Assembly (NCBI GenBank): GCA_902766105.1
Contig: CACXCI010000062.1
Span: 1-64,000 of the forward strand
DNA: 64,000 nt
Source of the DNA: an uncultured bacterium
GTDB lineage: Bacteria > Cyanobacteriota > Vampirovibrionia > Gastranaerophilales > Gastranaerophilaceae
Reading direction: 5' to 3'
Part shown: piece after piece, positions 42,654 through 50,961 of the stretch
Numbering within the stretch: position 1 is the first letter of the stretch
Layout: the number at the start of each line of letters is the position of its first letter
Translations under genes and position numbers: made by a program
The notes under the pieces: generated by a model
The model's database searches: none
What the model saw: the letters and a program-made list of their open reading frames with translations, nothing else
Told to the model about the DNA's origin: nothing

Positions 42654-44496
42654 CTATACCCTCGGCTATTGCTTTTGCGGTTGCCTGCTTACGAGATTCG
42701 GTTACAAGCTGCGCTCTTTCCAAATCATTTGATAAAAAACCTATTTCTAACAATATTGCAGGTGCCGTTGTATGATTTATAACATAAAATTTTGATTTAA
42801 ACAAGCCACGGTTAGCGGCATTTATATGATTCAGCATAGAAGCATGAAGAGTTTTGGCAAGAACAAGACTATTGTCTTTATAATAATGAGTTTCTAAACC
42901 TTTTGGAGTAGAACTGTTACTTGAATTAACGTGAATACTTACAAAAATGTCGGGTTGTACATTCTCGCTAATTTCAACACGTTCTTGAAGGGAAACCGTT
43001 TCATCTCCTGTTCTTGTCATAAAGACCTCATAACCTTTTTTCTCCAAAAGCTTTTCAACCCTTTTAGAGATATCAAGAGTTATATCTTTTTCGTAAATCT
43101 TATTTCTAATTGCACCGCAATCAGAACCTCCATGACCTGCATCTATTACGACATAGAGTTTACCCTTATCATTCTTTTTATGAGAAATAATATCACTAAC
43201 TTTAGGGGTTTGAGGCACGACCGATGGTTTGGGCAAATCAACCTTATTAGATTTCAGCCTCAATCTTATAGTTTTACCGTCTAAACCTGTATGTAAATCT
43301 ATTATGTCATCATTATCTGTAGGAAACGAATATTTTATCCCACCGTTAGGCAATTGCCCTATTTTCGCTCCTGCAATTACCGAAGATGTTTTTAATTCTA
43401 CATCTGTATTTTTCTCAGCATTATACAATAACAAGTCAAATGACAGGTTATTTCTCTGCATGCTATATACAACAGGTTTAGAAAAAATAAATTTTACGGT
43501 ATATGTATTTTTATCAACGACATCATCATTTATTGATTTCAATACTGTTTTTGGCATCATAACATTTTGAAAATTTGTAGAATTTTTATCCATAAAGACG
43601 AGTTTTTGTCCATCAGCATTAAGTACAGGTAAGTAATTTTCCGGATTTTGCGATACTATAACGATTCTAACCGTTCTTTTGTCAAATTGACCAGCCTTAA
43701 CAAAATCTGATTGTGATAAGTAAATTTCTTTATTTCTAAGAGAAGGATTCAAATAAGCATTTGGTATATCATAAACAATTCTGCTCGGATTTTGAAGTAA
43801 AAAAGGTTTTGCTACAGTATAAGAACCTATACCATTAACAAAAATTTTATCATTTTTTATATTAACATCATCAATATAATATCTTGTATTTAGAACAAGA
43901 TCCTTTTTTGTCAGAATGTAATTCTTATCTTGAGTCGTTTCACCCAACTTGAATGCAGAATTAATCTGGTTTACCATGCTTTGACTTGCCAAAACCGGAA
44001 TTTGTACAGATGCTGCCTCATAAAACTCTTGAGTAGATGCGGCAGAGTTTGTATAAACATTTTGGAAATAATAATTTTGTACTGTTGTAGTCTTAAATCT
44101 AACTAGTAATAAGTTATTAAGCCGTTTTAGTTGTATATTTCTTGGATTAAACCCGTCATTATAAGAAAGAATAACCCTGACAACATTAGGATTTGTTGAG
44201 TGTTGTTTTATAATTACCTCTTTTATATTAGGGTTATTTAAAACTAAATCCTGAGCCGGACATCTTAAAATCGCAGAATCAATATCAAAATAAGCTTTAT
44301 TATCTTCTTCATTAATAAATAATTTAGGGAGCTGTTCAAACGAATAATTATCACTATCAAAAGAATTTATAGAGATAAATGTTCCTGAGTTATCGTAGGT
44401 AACTGAATTTATATTGAAATCTGCTGCTATCACATTTAATGCAAATGTTAGGATAAACGCAATAATAAAAAGTATTTTTAATATAAAATTTTTCAT
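42634..44496 (-). CDS. N-acetylmuramoyl-L-alanine amidase with AMIN-like N-terminal region (AmiC type)
   Basis: 620 residues. A signal peptide (residues 1-24) is followed by about 400 residues of beta-rich repeats resembling AMIN domains, which localise amidases to the septum or peptidoglycan; segments such as VRVILSYNDGFNPRNIQLKR and VRIVIVSQNPENYLPVL fit that pattern. The C-terminal Amidase_3 domain (~445-618) has IDAGHGGSDCGA, IYEKDITLD, FVSIHVNSS and LLEIGFLSN as zinc and catalytic elements. AGGGAAA is the ribosome site. It leads a two-gene unit with murI. Confidence 0.92.
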   Translation of the reverse strand: MKNFILKILFIIAFILTFALNVIAADFNINSVTYDNSGTFISINSFDSDNYSFEQLPKLFINEEDNKAYFDIDSAILRCPAQDLVLNNPNIKEVIIKQHSTNPNVVRVILSYNDGFNPRNIQLKRLNNLLLVRFKTTTVQNYYFQNVYTNSAASTQEFYEAASVQIPVLASQSMVNQINSAFKLGETTQDKNYILTKKDLVLNTRYYIDDVNIKNDKIFVNGIGSYTVAKPFLLQNPSRIVYDIPNAYLNPSLRNKEIYLSQSDFVKAGQFDKRTVRIVIVSQNPENYLPVLNADGQKLVFMDKNSTNFQNVMMPKTVLKSINDDVVDKNTYTVKFIFSKPVVYSMQRNNLSFDLLLYNAEKNTDVELKTSSVIAGAKIGQLPNGGIKYSFPTDNDDIIDLHTGLDGKTIRLRLKSNKVDLPKPSVVPQTPKVSDIISHKKNDKGKLYVVIDAGHGGSDCGAIRNKIYEKDITLDISKRVEKLLEKKGYEVFMTRTGDETVSLQERVEISENVQPDIFVSIHVNSSNSSTPKGLETHYYKDNSLVLAKTLHASMLNHINAANRGLFKSKFYVINHTTAPAILLEIGFLSNDLERAQLVTESRKQATAKAIAEGIDDYFKK

Positions 44497-44622
44497 AATA
44501 TTTCCCTAAATAAATTATATAATCATTATTATCTACAGGCAAAAATGTAAACTATGTTTATAAAAGAAGATATTGCTTGAAAAAATTTTATGTTTACAAT
44601 AGAATAAAAAAGGAATCAATAT

Positions 44623-44696
<74 letters not shown>

Positions 44697-44710
44697 AGTT
44701 TTTAAAAAGC

Positions 44711-44755
44711 AAAAAGTGTAAGGTTTTTTAGCCTTACACTTTTTTGTTTTTTTTT
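44711..44755 (+). terminator. Terminator of tRNA-Arg
   Basis: AAAAGTGTAAGG pairs with CCTTACACTTTT around an eight-base loop, followed by a long T-run (TTTTTTGTTTTTTTTTT). It is the strongest terminator in the window. Confidence 0.85.
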
Positions 44756-44896
44756 ATAAAAAATATCATATAGACTGATTTTTCTAAAAAATCAAATAAT
44801 ATGTTACAATTTATTAAACCTAAAATCGCAGATTATGACTACATTACATCATATCTTTTGAGATTAGCGGATATAATAATTTGACAAAATAAACCA

Positions 44897-44930
44897 AGAG
44901 TTATATACTACAACTGTAGTATATAACTCT
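44897..44930. repeat. Perfect 16-bp inverted repeat with two-base centre
   Basis: AGAGTTATATACTACA (44897-44912) is followed by AC and then its exact reverse complement (44915-44930). As DNA it could be a cruciform or operator site; as RNA a very long perfect hairpin. It is not followed by a simple T-run (TTATCTTCTT), so it is not an obvious terminator by itself. Confidence 0.85.
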
Positions 44931-44975
44931 TTATCTTCTTCTTTTGATATAACAAAATACTATGACGCACAATTT

Positions 44976-45003
44976 GACTCTCATTTGAGAGTCCTTTTTC
45001 TTT
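44976..45003 (+). terminator. Rho-independent terminator of the putative small RNA
   Basis: GACTCTCA (44976-44983) pairs with TGAGAGTC (44986-44993) around TT and is followed by CTTTTTCTTT. The tRNA transcript already ends at 44711-44755, so this second terminator implies an independent transcript between them. Confidence 0.65.
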
Positions 45004-45107
45004 ATGATACAATTTTTATGAAATAAGTCATGTATTACCCCATGTAGATTTTAATAACAGCAAATTATTTTTTTTTTTCGATTTAATACAAAAAAGAAGG
45101 TTAAATT

Positions 45108-47138
45108 ATGAGAATATATACAAACACATACAGTATACCAAAGTTTGGTACGACAAGAAATAATAGCGCATCAGATAACAAAAGTAATAATATAAGCTTT
45201 GGCTTAAATATATCAAGAGGAACGCACATTAGTAAGCAAAAAGCCTCGTATTTAAAGCATATTATATCAAAATATGGCGCATACCTTGGATTAGACTCTA
45301 ACACGGCAAAAAACTTACTAAGCGGCTTACCTGAGAAAAATTTAGAATTTTTCAAATGTATTGCGGACAGATATAACTGCCAAAATTTTTATGCCATCAA
45401 AAAAGAAGACCCAGGCATACCTTTACGAATTTTTAACACAATAAAAAAGCCACATTCTGAGCACTTTTACATACTTAGACACACGACTGGTGATTTTAAT
45501 ACTGTAGAGAAATTGTTGAAACACGCAAACAACAAAAAACATATGGAATTTATTTATGATTTTCATAAGAGAAATTACACCTTCAAGAACAAGGACGAAG
45601 TTTTGCTTGACATCCTTGAAGCAAAAAACAATGAGCATATTATAAGTGATATTGAAAAGTTTAAAACATATATGATACTGAATTCCGATAATCCTGAATT
45701 AATAAAGGAACTGGACAAGCTCATAAGTACAGGAAAGTTTAGTCAGGCAGAAAACGATATTAAGTACGTATTAAGCCTAATAAAATTGCATGGTAAGGAT
45801 GAACAAAATGTGTTAAGCCCGAATCTACTTGAAAAACATTATACACCGCAAGGTATAAAGCTATTAAAAAAACTTAATTTTGATTTCACATTCTTCACCC
45901 CAAATCAATCACATCAAGAAGAATTTCTTAGAATTTACAGCACTACAAACAAAGATAATTATAAATTTAGAAAAGATTTTATAAATGTTTTTAAACATAG
46001 CACTGATGATATGGATAAAAAAACTTTGTCTGATACAGAAATTACCGCGCTTAGAGAATTATTGGAAAAAGCTGACAAAGACAATCATACAAAAAAATTT
46101 TTAGAAAGTGCAATGACTCAAAAAATTGGTACAGAGAGCCTGGCGGAAATTAATGATATTCTAAAGGTTGTACCTTCTGATAAGGCAGAAATATTTTTTG
46201 ACAATATATCAAGAATTGTGTCAACTTTGAGAGGTAAAACGCGTTATGAAGCACTGGTTTACCACTTGGATGAACCTTTTTACACAGATAAAATTATTGC
46301 GCAAAGATACAAGCGAGAAGGACATGTACCTTTTTATAAGGAAAGCATTATAAATAAAACTAAGAGATATATAGAAAATAAAATTAACAAACTTAGATAC
46401 AATTCACCAAAAACTGAAACACTTCCCCCACAAGTACCGCCAACAATGCAGGATAAAATTGATATCCCTATTTCTCGATCCACAATAATTTCAAGAAAAA
46501 CAACCGCAATTGAAAAGGATCACACACTGGTTCCTATTCCAAAAACTCAATCAACATTAGAAAAAATACTTACAGGAATAAATCAAAACATAAAGGAAGC
46601 GGAAAAATTAGAAAATGAAAGAAAACTGGAGATAAAAAGGACTCTAAAAGAGGCCAGAGAAGCTAAAAAACTAAAACTTATTTCTGACATAAATGATATT
46701 ATAAGTAAAAAACTCGGCAAAAAAACCTATGATGATCAAGTGATTGACTACAACAAAAAAGCTACAAAAATTAGACTATCTCTTCTGCCTGAGATTTTTA
46801 ACTCAATTAAGGCAACAAGAAAGACAAACCGAGCTTTAGGCCAAAAAGAATCTATATCATCAAAAGATGCTCTTGAACTTTACAAACGCATAAACGGACA
46901 TAACAGAAAAATTGTAAGATATATGTTGCTAAAAGAGTCAAATGAAACAGCAACAAGGATGTTTAGCGTAAAAGATATAATAAATTTCATTGATAGTTCA
47001 GAAAAGATAATTGCAAAAAACAAGTCTATAGACAAAAATTTCAAACCAAAAGAATTTTATGATACGATGTTTGAACTTTATTCAGGAGCATTTGGCAAGG
47101 TTCAAACTCAAAAGCGCGTAAGTAAAAAAATAACCTAA
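45108..47138 (+). CDS. Large Lys/Asn-rich protein of unknown function with N-terminal FG motifs
   Basis: 676 residues, without signal peptide or membrane helices. The N-terminus (IPKFGTTRNN and NNISFGLNIS) has the short F-G pattern seen in other hypothetical proteins here (for example 54406-54816). The remainder looks mostly helical: a region near 60-330 with Leu/Lys heptad-like spacing, then a charged coiled-coil segment near 480-530 (EAEKLENERKLEIKRTLKEA). There is a GAAGG ribosome site seven bases before the ATG. The gene follows the palindrome region and overlaps sdaAA at the stop. No family is recognised; a lineage-specific cytoplasmic or cytoskeleton-like protein is only a guess. Confidence 0.75.
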   Translation: MRIYTNTYSIPKFGTTRNNSASDNKSNNISFGLNISRGTHISKQKASYLKHIISKYGAYLGLDSNTAKNLLSGLPEKNLEFFKCIADRYNCQNFYAIKKEDPGIPLRIFNTIKKPHSEHFYILRHTTGDFNTVEKLLKHANNKKHMEFIYDFHKRNYTFKNKDEVLLDILEAKNNEHIISDIEKFKTYMILNSDNPELIKELDKLISTGKFSQAENDIKYVLSLIKLHGKDEQNVLSPNLLEKHYTPQGIKLLKKLNFDFTFFTPNQSHQEEFLRIYSTTNKDNYKFRKDFINVFKHSTDDMDKKTLSDTEITALRELLEKADKDNHTKKFLESAMTQKIGTESLAEINDILKVVPSDKAEIFFDNISRIVSTLRGKTRYEALVYHLDEPFYTDKIIAQRYKREGHVPFYKESIINKTKRYIENKINKLRYNSPKTETLPPQVPPTMQDKIDIPISRSTIISRKTTAIEKDHTLVPIPKTQSTLEKILTGINQNIKEAEKLENERKLEIKRTLKEAREAKKLKLISDINDIISKKLGKKTYDDQVIDYNKKATKIRLSLLPEIFNSIKATRKTNRALGQKESISSKDALELYKRINGHNRKIVRYMLLKESNETATRMFSVKDIINFIDSSEKIIAKNKSIDKNFKPKEFYDTMFELYSGAFGKVQTQKRVSKKIT

Positions 47139-48007
47139 CCAAAAATTTCTTTTTGAACACGCATTGCTGATGGAGTTGTTGCAAGTCCGGCTTGAGAACT
47201 TTCTTTTAAAGTCGGCGACATCAAAGCTCCGGTTTGCTCCATTGCATCAATGACCTCATCAGGCGGTATTTTTGATTCAATTCCTGCTAGAGCCATTTCA
47301 ACAGCAGTAATTGAGTGAACTGCCATAAATGGATTTCTTTTAACACAAGGAACCTCAACCAAGCCCGCAACAGGATCGCAAGTTAAACCTAAAATATTTT
47401 TCATAGCAAGAGCCATAGCGTTTAATACTTGAGAAATATTACCTCCTCTAAGCTGACAAATTGCAGCTGCACTCATTGCAGCTGCCGTTCCACACTCAGC
47501 CTGACAGCCGGCAACAGCACCCGCTAACGCTACTTTTATCGAAATTATCCTGCCTATTTCTCCAGCTGTAATCACCGCATTTATCTGTTCTGATTCAGAA
47601 TAATTGTATTCTTCACTCACAGCAACTATAGTAGATGGCAAAATTCCGCATGAACCAGCTGTTGGACAAGCTACAATTTTACCCATTCTGATATTTTCTT
47701 CACTTGTTGCAAGGGCATACTCAATTATTTTTTCAAAAACAGAGCCAAACATCGGACGAGCTGTCTTATAGTATTTTTGCAATTTATAACAATCTTGTCC
47801 GCACATCCCGCTCATAGAAAGCTCTCTACTGTTCATCCCGATTTCAATGGCTTCTTTCATCGCAAACAAACTTCTATTTGCGAAAGCCCTTACTTGCTCA
47901 ACTGATATATCAGAACCAATTGCCATATTTTCTTGAGCTATTTCATATATTTTCTTATTTTTTGATATACATTCATCTTTAAGCTGTTCGAAAGTATTAA
48001 TTTCCAT
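47135..48007 (-). CDS. sdaAA: L-serine dehydratase, iron-sulfur-dependent, alpha subunit
   Basis: 290 residues. It deaminates serine to pyruvate with a 4Fe-4S cluster. The cluster cysteines are in CPTAGSCGILPSTIVA near residue 118 and CDPVAGLVEVPCVKRN near 213-226, with MSGMCGQDCYK near 66. It follows the beta subunit by one base in the same operon, the usual bacterial order SdaAB-SdaAA. Its 3' end overlaps the converging 676-residue gene by four bases. Confidence 0.95.
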   Translation of the reverse strand: MEINTFEQLKDECISKNKKIYEIAQENMAIGSDISVEQVRAFANRSLFAMKEAIEIGMNSRELSMSGMCGQDCYKLQKYYKTARPMFGSVFEKIIEYALATSEENIRMGKIVACPTAGSCGILPSTIVAVSEEYNYSESEQINAVITAGEIGRIISIKVALAGAVAGCQAECGTAAAMSAAAICQLRGGNISQVLNAMALAMKNILGLTCDPVAGLVEVPCVKRNPFMAVHSITAVEMALAGIESKIPPDEVIDAMEQTGALMSPTLKESSQAGLATTPSAMRVQKEIFG

Positions 48008-48008
48008 A

Positions 48009-48677
48009 CTAATTTTCCAATTTTTCTATGTAACTCACAAAATAAACTTCAGGGATTTCTTGAATAATTTCCAAAATTTCTGAGCTAATAGCACCATCAA
48101 TTCCGATTACCATAGAGGCCTGCTGACCTTTAGCGTTTCTATCGCAGTTTAAAAAGGCAATATTCAAATTGTGATACTGCAAAACAGATGACACCTGAGA
48201 TATAATTCCCGGCATATCTTTATATACAAGTAAAATTGTATTGAATTTTCCCGTAAGTTTAACATTAAAATCATTAATTTTTCTTATAGCAATTTCTCCT
48301 GCTCCTACAGAATCACCCTGTATAATCATCTTATTTTCACCTAAAAAAGTAATATCAACAGCATTTGGATGACGTTTAAAATTATCGGCATATTCAAATT
48401 CATATTCTACAGTTTTTGCAATATCAGACTCAAATACATCTTTAATTCTGCGATCATCAACTGACAGACCTAAAACACCTGCCAAAAGCCCTTTTTCAGT
48501 ACCATGCCCTTTTCCAGTATGTGCATAAGAGTTGTATAATCTGAAAATAATTTTATTTGGTTTATTCTTATATATATTTCTTGCCAATAAGCCAAGTCTG
48601 ACAGCACCTGCCGTATGAGAGCTGGAGGGGCCTATCATAACTGGTGAAATAATATCAAATAATGTTGTTTTTTTCAT
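48009..48677 (-). CDS. sdaAB: L-serine dehydratase, beta subunit
   Basis: 222 residues from ATG 48677. The N-terminal domain contains ISPVMIGPSSSHTAGAVRLG, the serine/Fe-S interface motif, and the C-terminal part (~145-215) is an ACT domain (LLVYKDMPGIISQVSSVLQ), which may sense serine. An open frame extends ten codons upstream into the pseudopilin gene but lacks a better start. The ATG lies one base after that gene's stop. Confidence 0.93.
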   Translation of the reverse strand: MKKTTLFDIISPVMIGPSSSHTAGAVRLGLLARNIYKNKPNKIIFRLYNSYAHTGKGHGTEKGLLAGVLGLSVDDRRIKDVFESDIAKTVEYEFEYADNFKRHPNAVDITFLGENKMIIQGDSVGAGEIAIRKINDFNVKLTGKFNTILLVYKDMPGIISQVSSVLQYHNLNIAFLNCDRNAKGQQASMVIGIDGAISSEILEIIQEIPEVYFVSYIEKLEN

Positions 48678-48678
48678 A

Positions 48679-48900
48679 TTAATAGCCCTTTTGCAGATTT
48701 TCTTCAATCTTATTTTTCAGCGCTTTTGTATCTTCTATGGTTTTTATTTTTTCATCAATAATTTGTGATTGCGTATTAACCTCTTTTAACTCTTCAAAAG
48801 GATTGTTTCTTGAAGAATTTGGCTTTAGACAAATAACAAATAGTATAATAATTACTACACATACAATAAGTATTTCAACTAAACCAAAAGCTTTTTTCAT
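48679..48900 (-). CDS. Short pseudopilin-like protein
   Basis: 73 residues. MKKA precedes FGLVEILIVCVVIIILFVI, which fits a class III prepilin site with Ala at -1, Phe at +1 and Glu at +5, followed by a 20-residue hydrophobic helix. The remaining ~45 residues are a charged helix (EELKEVNTQSQIIDEKIKTI). There is no room for a globular pilin head, so it may be a minor or assembly-related pseudopilin. It lies between a 100-residue membrane protein and sdaAB in the RNase E/G operon, with one- or two-base gaps. Confidence 0.72.
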   Translation of the reverse strand: MKKAFGLVEILIVCVVIIILFVICLKPNSSRNNPFEELKEVNTQSQIIDEKIKTIEDTKALKNKIEENLQKGY

Positions 48901-48901
48901 T

Positions 48902-49204
48902 TTAACCTAACCTGTTTCTGGTAATAAATGTAAGAACGGCATCTTCTTTATTTTTCGGAGTACGCAAAGAATCCTTGTTAAGATTGCAATCATAAATTCT
49001 TGGAGTAACAAAAATTTTGTTATATAGCAATAACACAAAATATAAAACAAAAGAAACAATAAAAATAGTCACCATTGCCACACCATATTTTGTTACAACT
49101 GATTTAACAGCAGAGTTTATTATCGGTTTGGCATATACGACATTAGCAGTCATAAAAAGGACTGCCAATGCCATGTATAAATTTTTAAAGGATTTACTAT
49201 TCAC
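48902..49204 (-). CDS. Small membrane protein with GTG start
   Basis: 100 residues. GAGG lies six bases before the GTG at 49202-49204, which overlaps the RNase E/G stop by eight bases. The same frame is open much farther upstream, but there it only shadows the RNase tail. The product has two hydrophobic stretches: residues ~9-26 ending in NVVYA (signal peptide-like) and ~42-64 (a firm transmembrane helix), followed by a soluble tail VTPRIYDCNLNKDSLRTPKN. Function unknown; tight linkage to the pseudopilin gene suggests an envelope role. Confidence 0.7.
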   Translation of the reverse strand: MNSKSFKNLYMALAVLFMTANVVYAKPIINSAVKSVVTKYGVAMVTIFIVSFVLYFVLLLYNKIFVTPRIYDCNLNKDSLRTPKNKEDAVLTFITRNRLG

Positions 49205-50948
49205 TTTTTTCCTCAGTTTTCTTAGTTTTTCGAGATGTTTTTGCAGTTTTAGAAGAACCTCTGTTAGGTCGTCTTGTTTTTTTCTTAACTTCTTCCTGCG
49301 GAGCAGACTCGGTAATAGGTTCTGTTTCCGGCTGGCTATTAACGATTTCTTCGGATTTTTTTGTTGTTCTGCGTCTTTTTGGTTTTGATTTTTCCGGAGT
49401 TTCTTCTTTAATGGATTCATTTGCAACCGGAGTTTCCGAAATTTCAGATAAATTTTCAGCCGAAGGAGAGATTTCCTGAGTTTGTTGCTTTTTATTCTTT
49501 TTATTAAATCTGTTCTTTTTATCTTTTTTAACTGCTTCTTCAGTAGCAACAACAGAAGGTTCTGTTTCAATCGTTGGTTTTTGAATTTCCTCAACTTGTT
49601 GTTCAGGCTGAGGTTGATTATTATTCTTACCGTTGAATTTGTTATTATTATTTTTCTTATAATTTCCTGTCGGTAATTTTAATTTAGCAGCTTTTGCTCG
49701 GTATTCACCCTCAGCAGTCGGAGTTGCAAAATTAAATTCAACCATAGAATAGCCGCTACCCTGACAATGAGGGCATTTCTTTGTAAAGATTTCCGACAAA
49801 GACTGACCTTGACGATGTCTTGTAAGCTCAACCAAGCCTAAATCTGATAATTGACCAACTTGAGGTTTTGCTTTATCAGGCTCTAATGCAATTTCCAATT
49901 CTTCCATCATAGCAAGCTTATCAGCTCTAGACATCATATCAATAAAGTCAACTATAATCATTCCGCCAATGTTTCTTAATCTTAATTGTCTTGCAATTTC
50001 ATGGACAGCTTCAATATTAGTCTTTAAAATTGTTTCATCTTGAGTAGCTGAGCTTACAAACTTACCGCTGTTAACATCAATTACTGTTAATGCTTCAGTT
50101 TGCTGTATAAACAGATAGCCACCTGACGGCATATTAACTTTTACATTCAAGGCTGCTTTTATTTCTTTATGAATATCCATAGCAATTAATAATGGCTCTG
50201 TACCTTTATACAAGGTAACTTGAATACCTCTTGCCATGTGCCAGTTTTGAAGAATATTTTGAACCCTGTTTAGCGCAAACGGAGTATCAACAATAATTTC
50301 ATTAACATCTTCGGTACAAGCCTCTCTTATGACTCTATAAAGTAAATCCTGATCTCTATAAATAAGATTTGGAGGAGTCAAAGTTTCAGCTGAATTTATT
50401 ATATTATTCCATTTTTCAAGCAAAATTTCCAAGTCTTCCTGAATATCAGCTTCAGTTTGACCTTCAGCCTCTGTTCTGATAATAACCCCGACACCTACAG
50501 GTTTTATCAGATTAACAATAGATTTTAGCCTTGCTCTTTCTTTTGAATTTTCAATTTTTTTACTAACACTTACACCGGGTTCATTCGGCATCAAAACTAA
50601 AAACCTTCCGGGCAAACTAATTTCAGTGGTAACCCTTGGACCTTTGTGTCCGGTTGGTTCTTTTACAACTTGAACAACAAGTTTTTGCTTTGGTTTTAGC
50701 TTTTCTTTTAAAGTACCCTTTCCCATAACATCTTGTGCATGTAAAAAGCCCATCTTGTCAGTACCAACATTTACAAATGCAGCATCAATACTTGGCAAAA
50801 TATTATCAACAGTTGCCAAATATACATCACCTAACAAGACTTCACCTCTATGGATGAAAAAGTCAGTTACTTTTTTGTTTTCAAGTACAGCAGCAATATT
50901 GTCTCGCTCTGCAATTACAATTTTCTTTTCAATGTTTTTTTCGTTCAT
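49197..50948 (-). CDS. rng: Ribonuclease E/G
   Basis: 583 residues from ATG 50948, which has AAAGGA seven bases before it. It is the endonuclease for rRNA, tRNA and mRNA processing. The S1 domain covers ~35-120 (GDVYLATVDNILPSIDAAFVNVG), the catalytic DNase-I-like region holds the metal ligands in TVIDVNSGKF and IIVDFIDMMSRADK, and CPHCQGSGY near 395 is the zinc-link. After ~420 the tail is a Lys/Glu/Gln/Asn-rich disordered region, probably an RNA or partner binding scaffold as in RNase E. It follows the radical-SAM gene by 13 bases. Confidence 0.95.
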   Translation of the reverse strand: MNEKNIEKKIVIAERDNIAAVLENKKVTDFFIHRGEVLLGDVYLATVDNILPSIDAAFVNVGTDKMGFLHAQDVMGKGTLKEKLKPKQKLVVQVVKEPTGHKGPRVTTEISLPGRFLVLMPNEPGVSVSKKIENSKERARLKSIVNLIKPVGVGVIIRTEAEGQTEADIQEDLEILLEKWNNIINSAETLTPPNLIYRDQDLLYRVIREACTEDVNEIIVDTPFALNRVQNILQNWHMARGIQVTLYKGTEPLLIAMDIHKEIKAALNVKVNMPSGGYLFIQQTEALTVIDVNSGKFVSSATQDETILKTNIEAVHEIARQLRLRNIGGMIIVDFIDMMSRADKLAMMEELEIALEPDKAKPQVGQLSDLGLVELTRHRQGQSLSEIFTKKCPHCQGSGYSMVEFNFATPTAEGEYRAKAAKLKLPTGNYKKNNNNKFNGKNNNQPQPEQQVEEIQKPTIETEPSVVATEEAVKKDKKNRFNKKNKKQQTQEISPSAENLSEISETPVANESIKEETPEKSKPKRRRTTKKSEEIVNSQPETEPITESAPQEEVKKKTRRPNRGSSKTAKTSRKTKKTEEKSE

Positions 50949-50961
50949 AAAAAATCCTTTT

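Larger units (their letters stand above)
44884..45003 (+). ncRNA. Candidate small RNA with a long palindromic hairpin
   Basis: In the ~410-base gap between tRNA-Arg and the 676-residue gene there is no open frame of useful length. A -10-like TATAAT at 44872-44877 could start a transcript near 44884. It would contain the perfect 34-base palindrome at 44897-44930, a short single-stranded region, and end at the hairpin with T-run at 44976-45003. Size would be about 120 bases. There is no clear -35, so this is a hypothesis. Confidence 0.3.

Noticed and set aside
44697-45107. Integration site (att) at the tRNA-Arg 3' end
   Set aside because: No direct repeat of the tRNA end, integrase or phage-like gene was seen downstream in the window.
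49205-49594. Long frame upstream of the 100-residue membrane protein
   Set aside because: It only shadows the Lys-rich RNase E/G tail in another frame; GTG 49204 with GAGG is the credible start.
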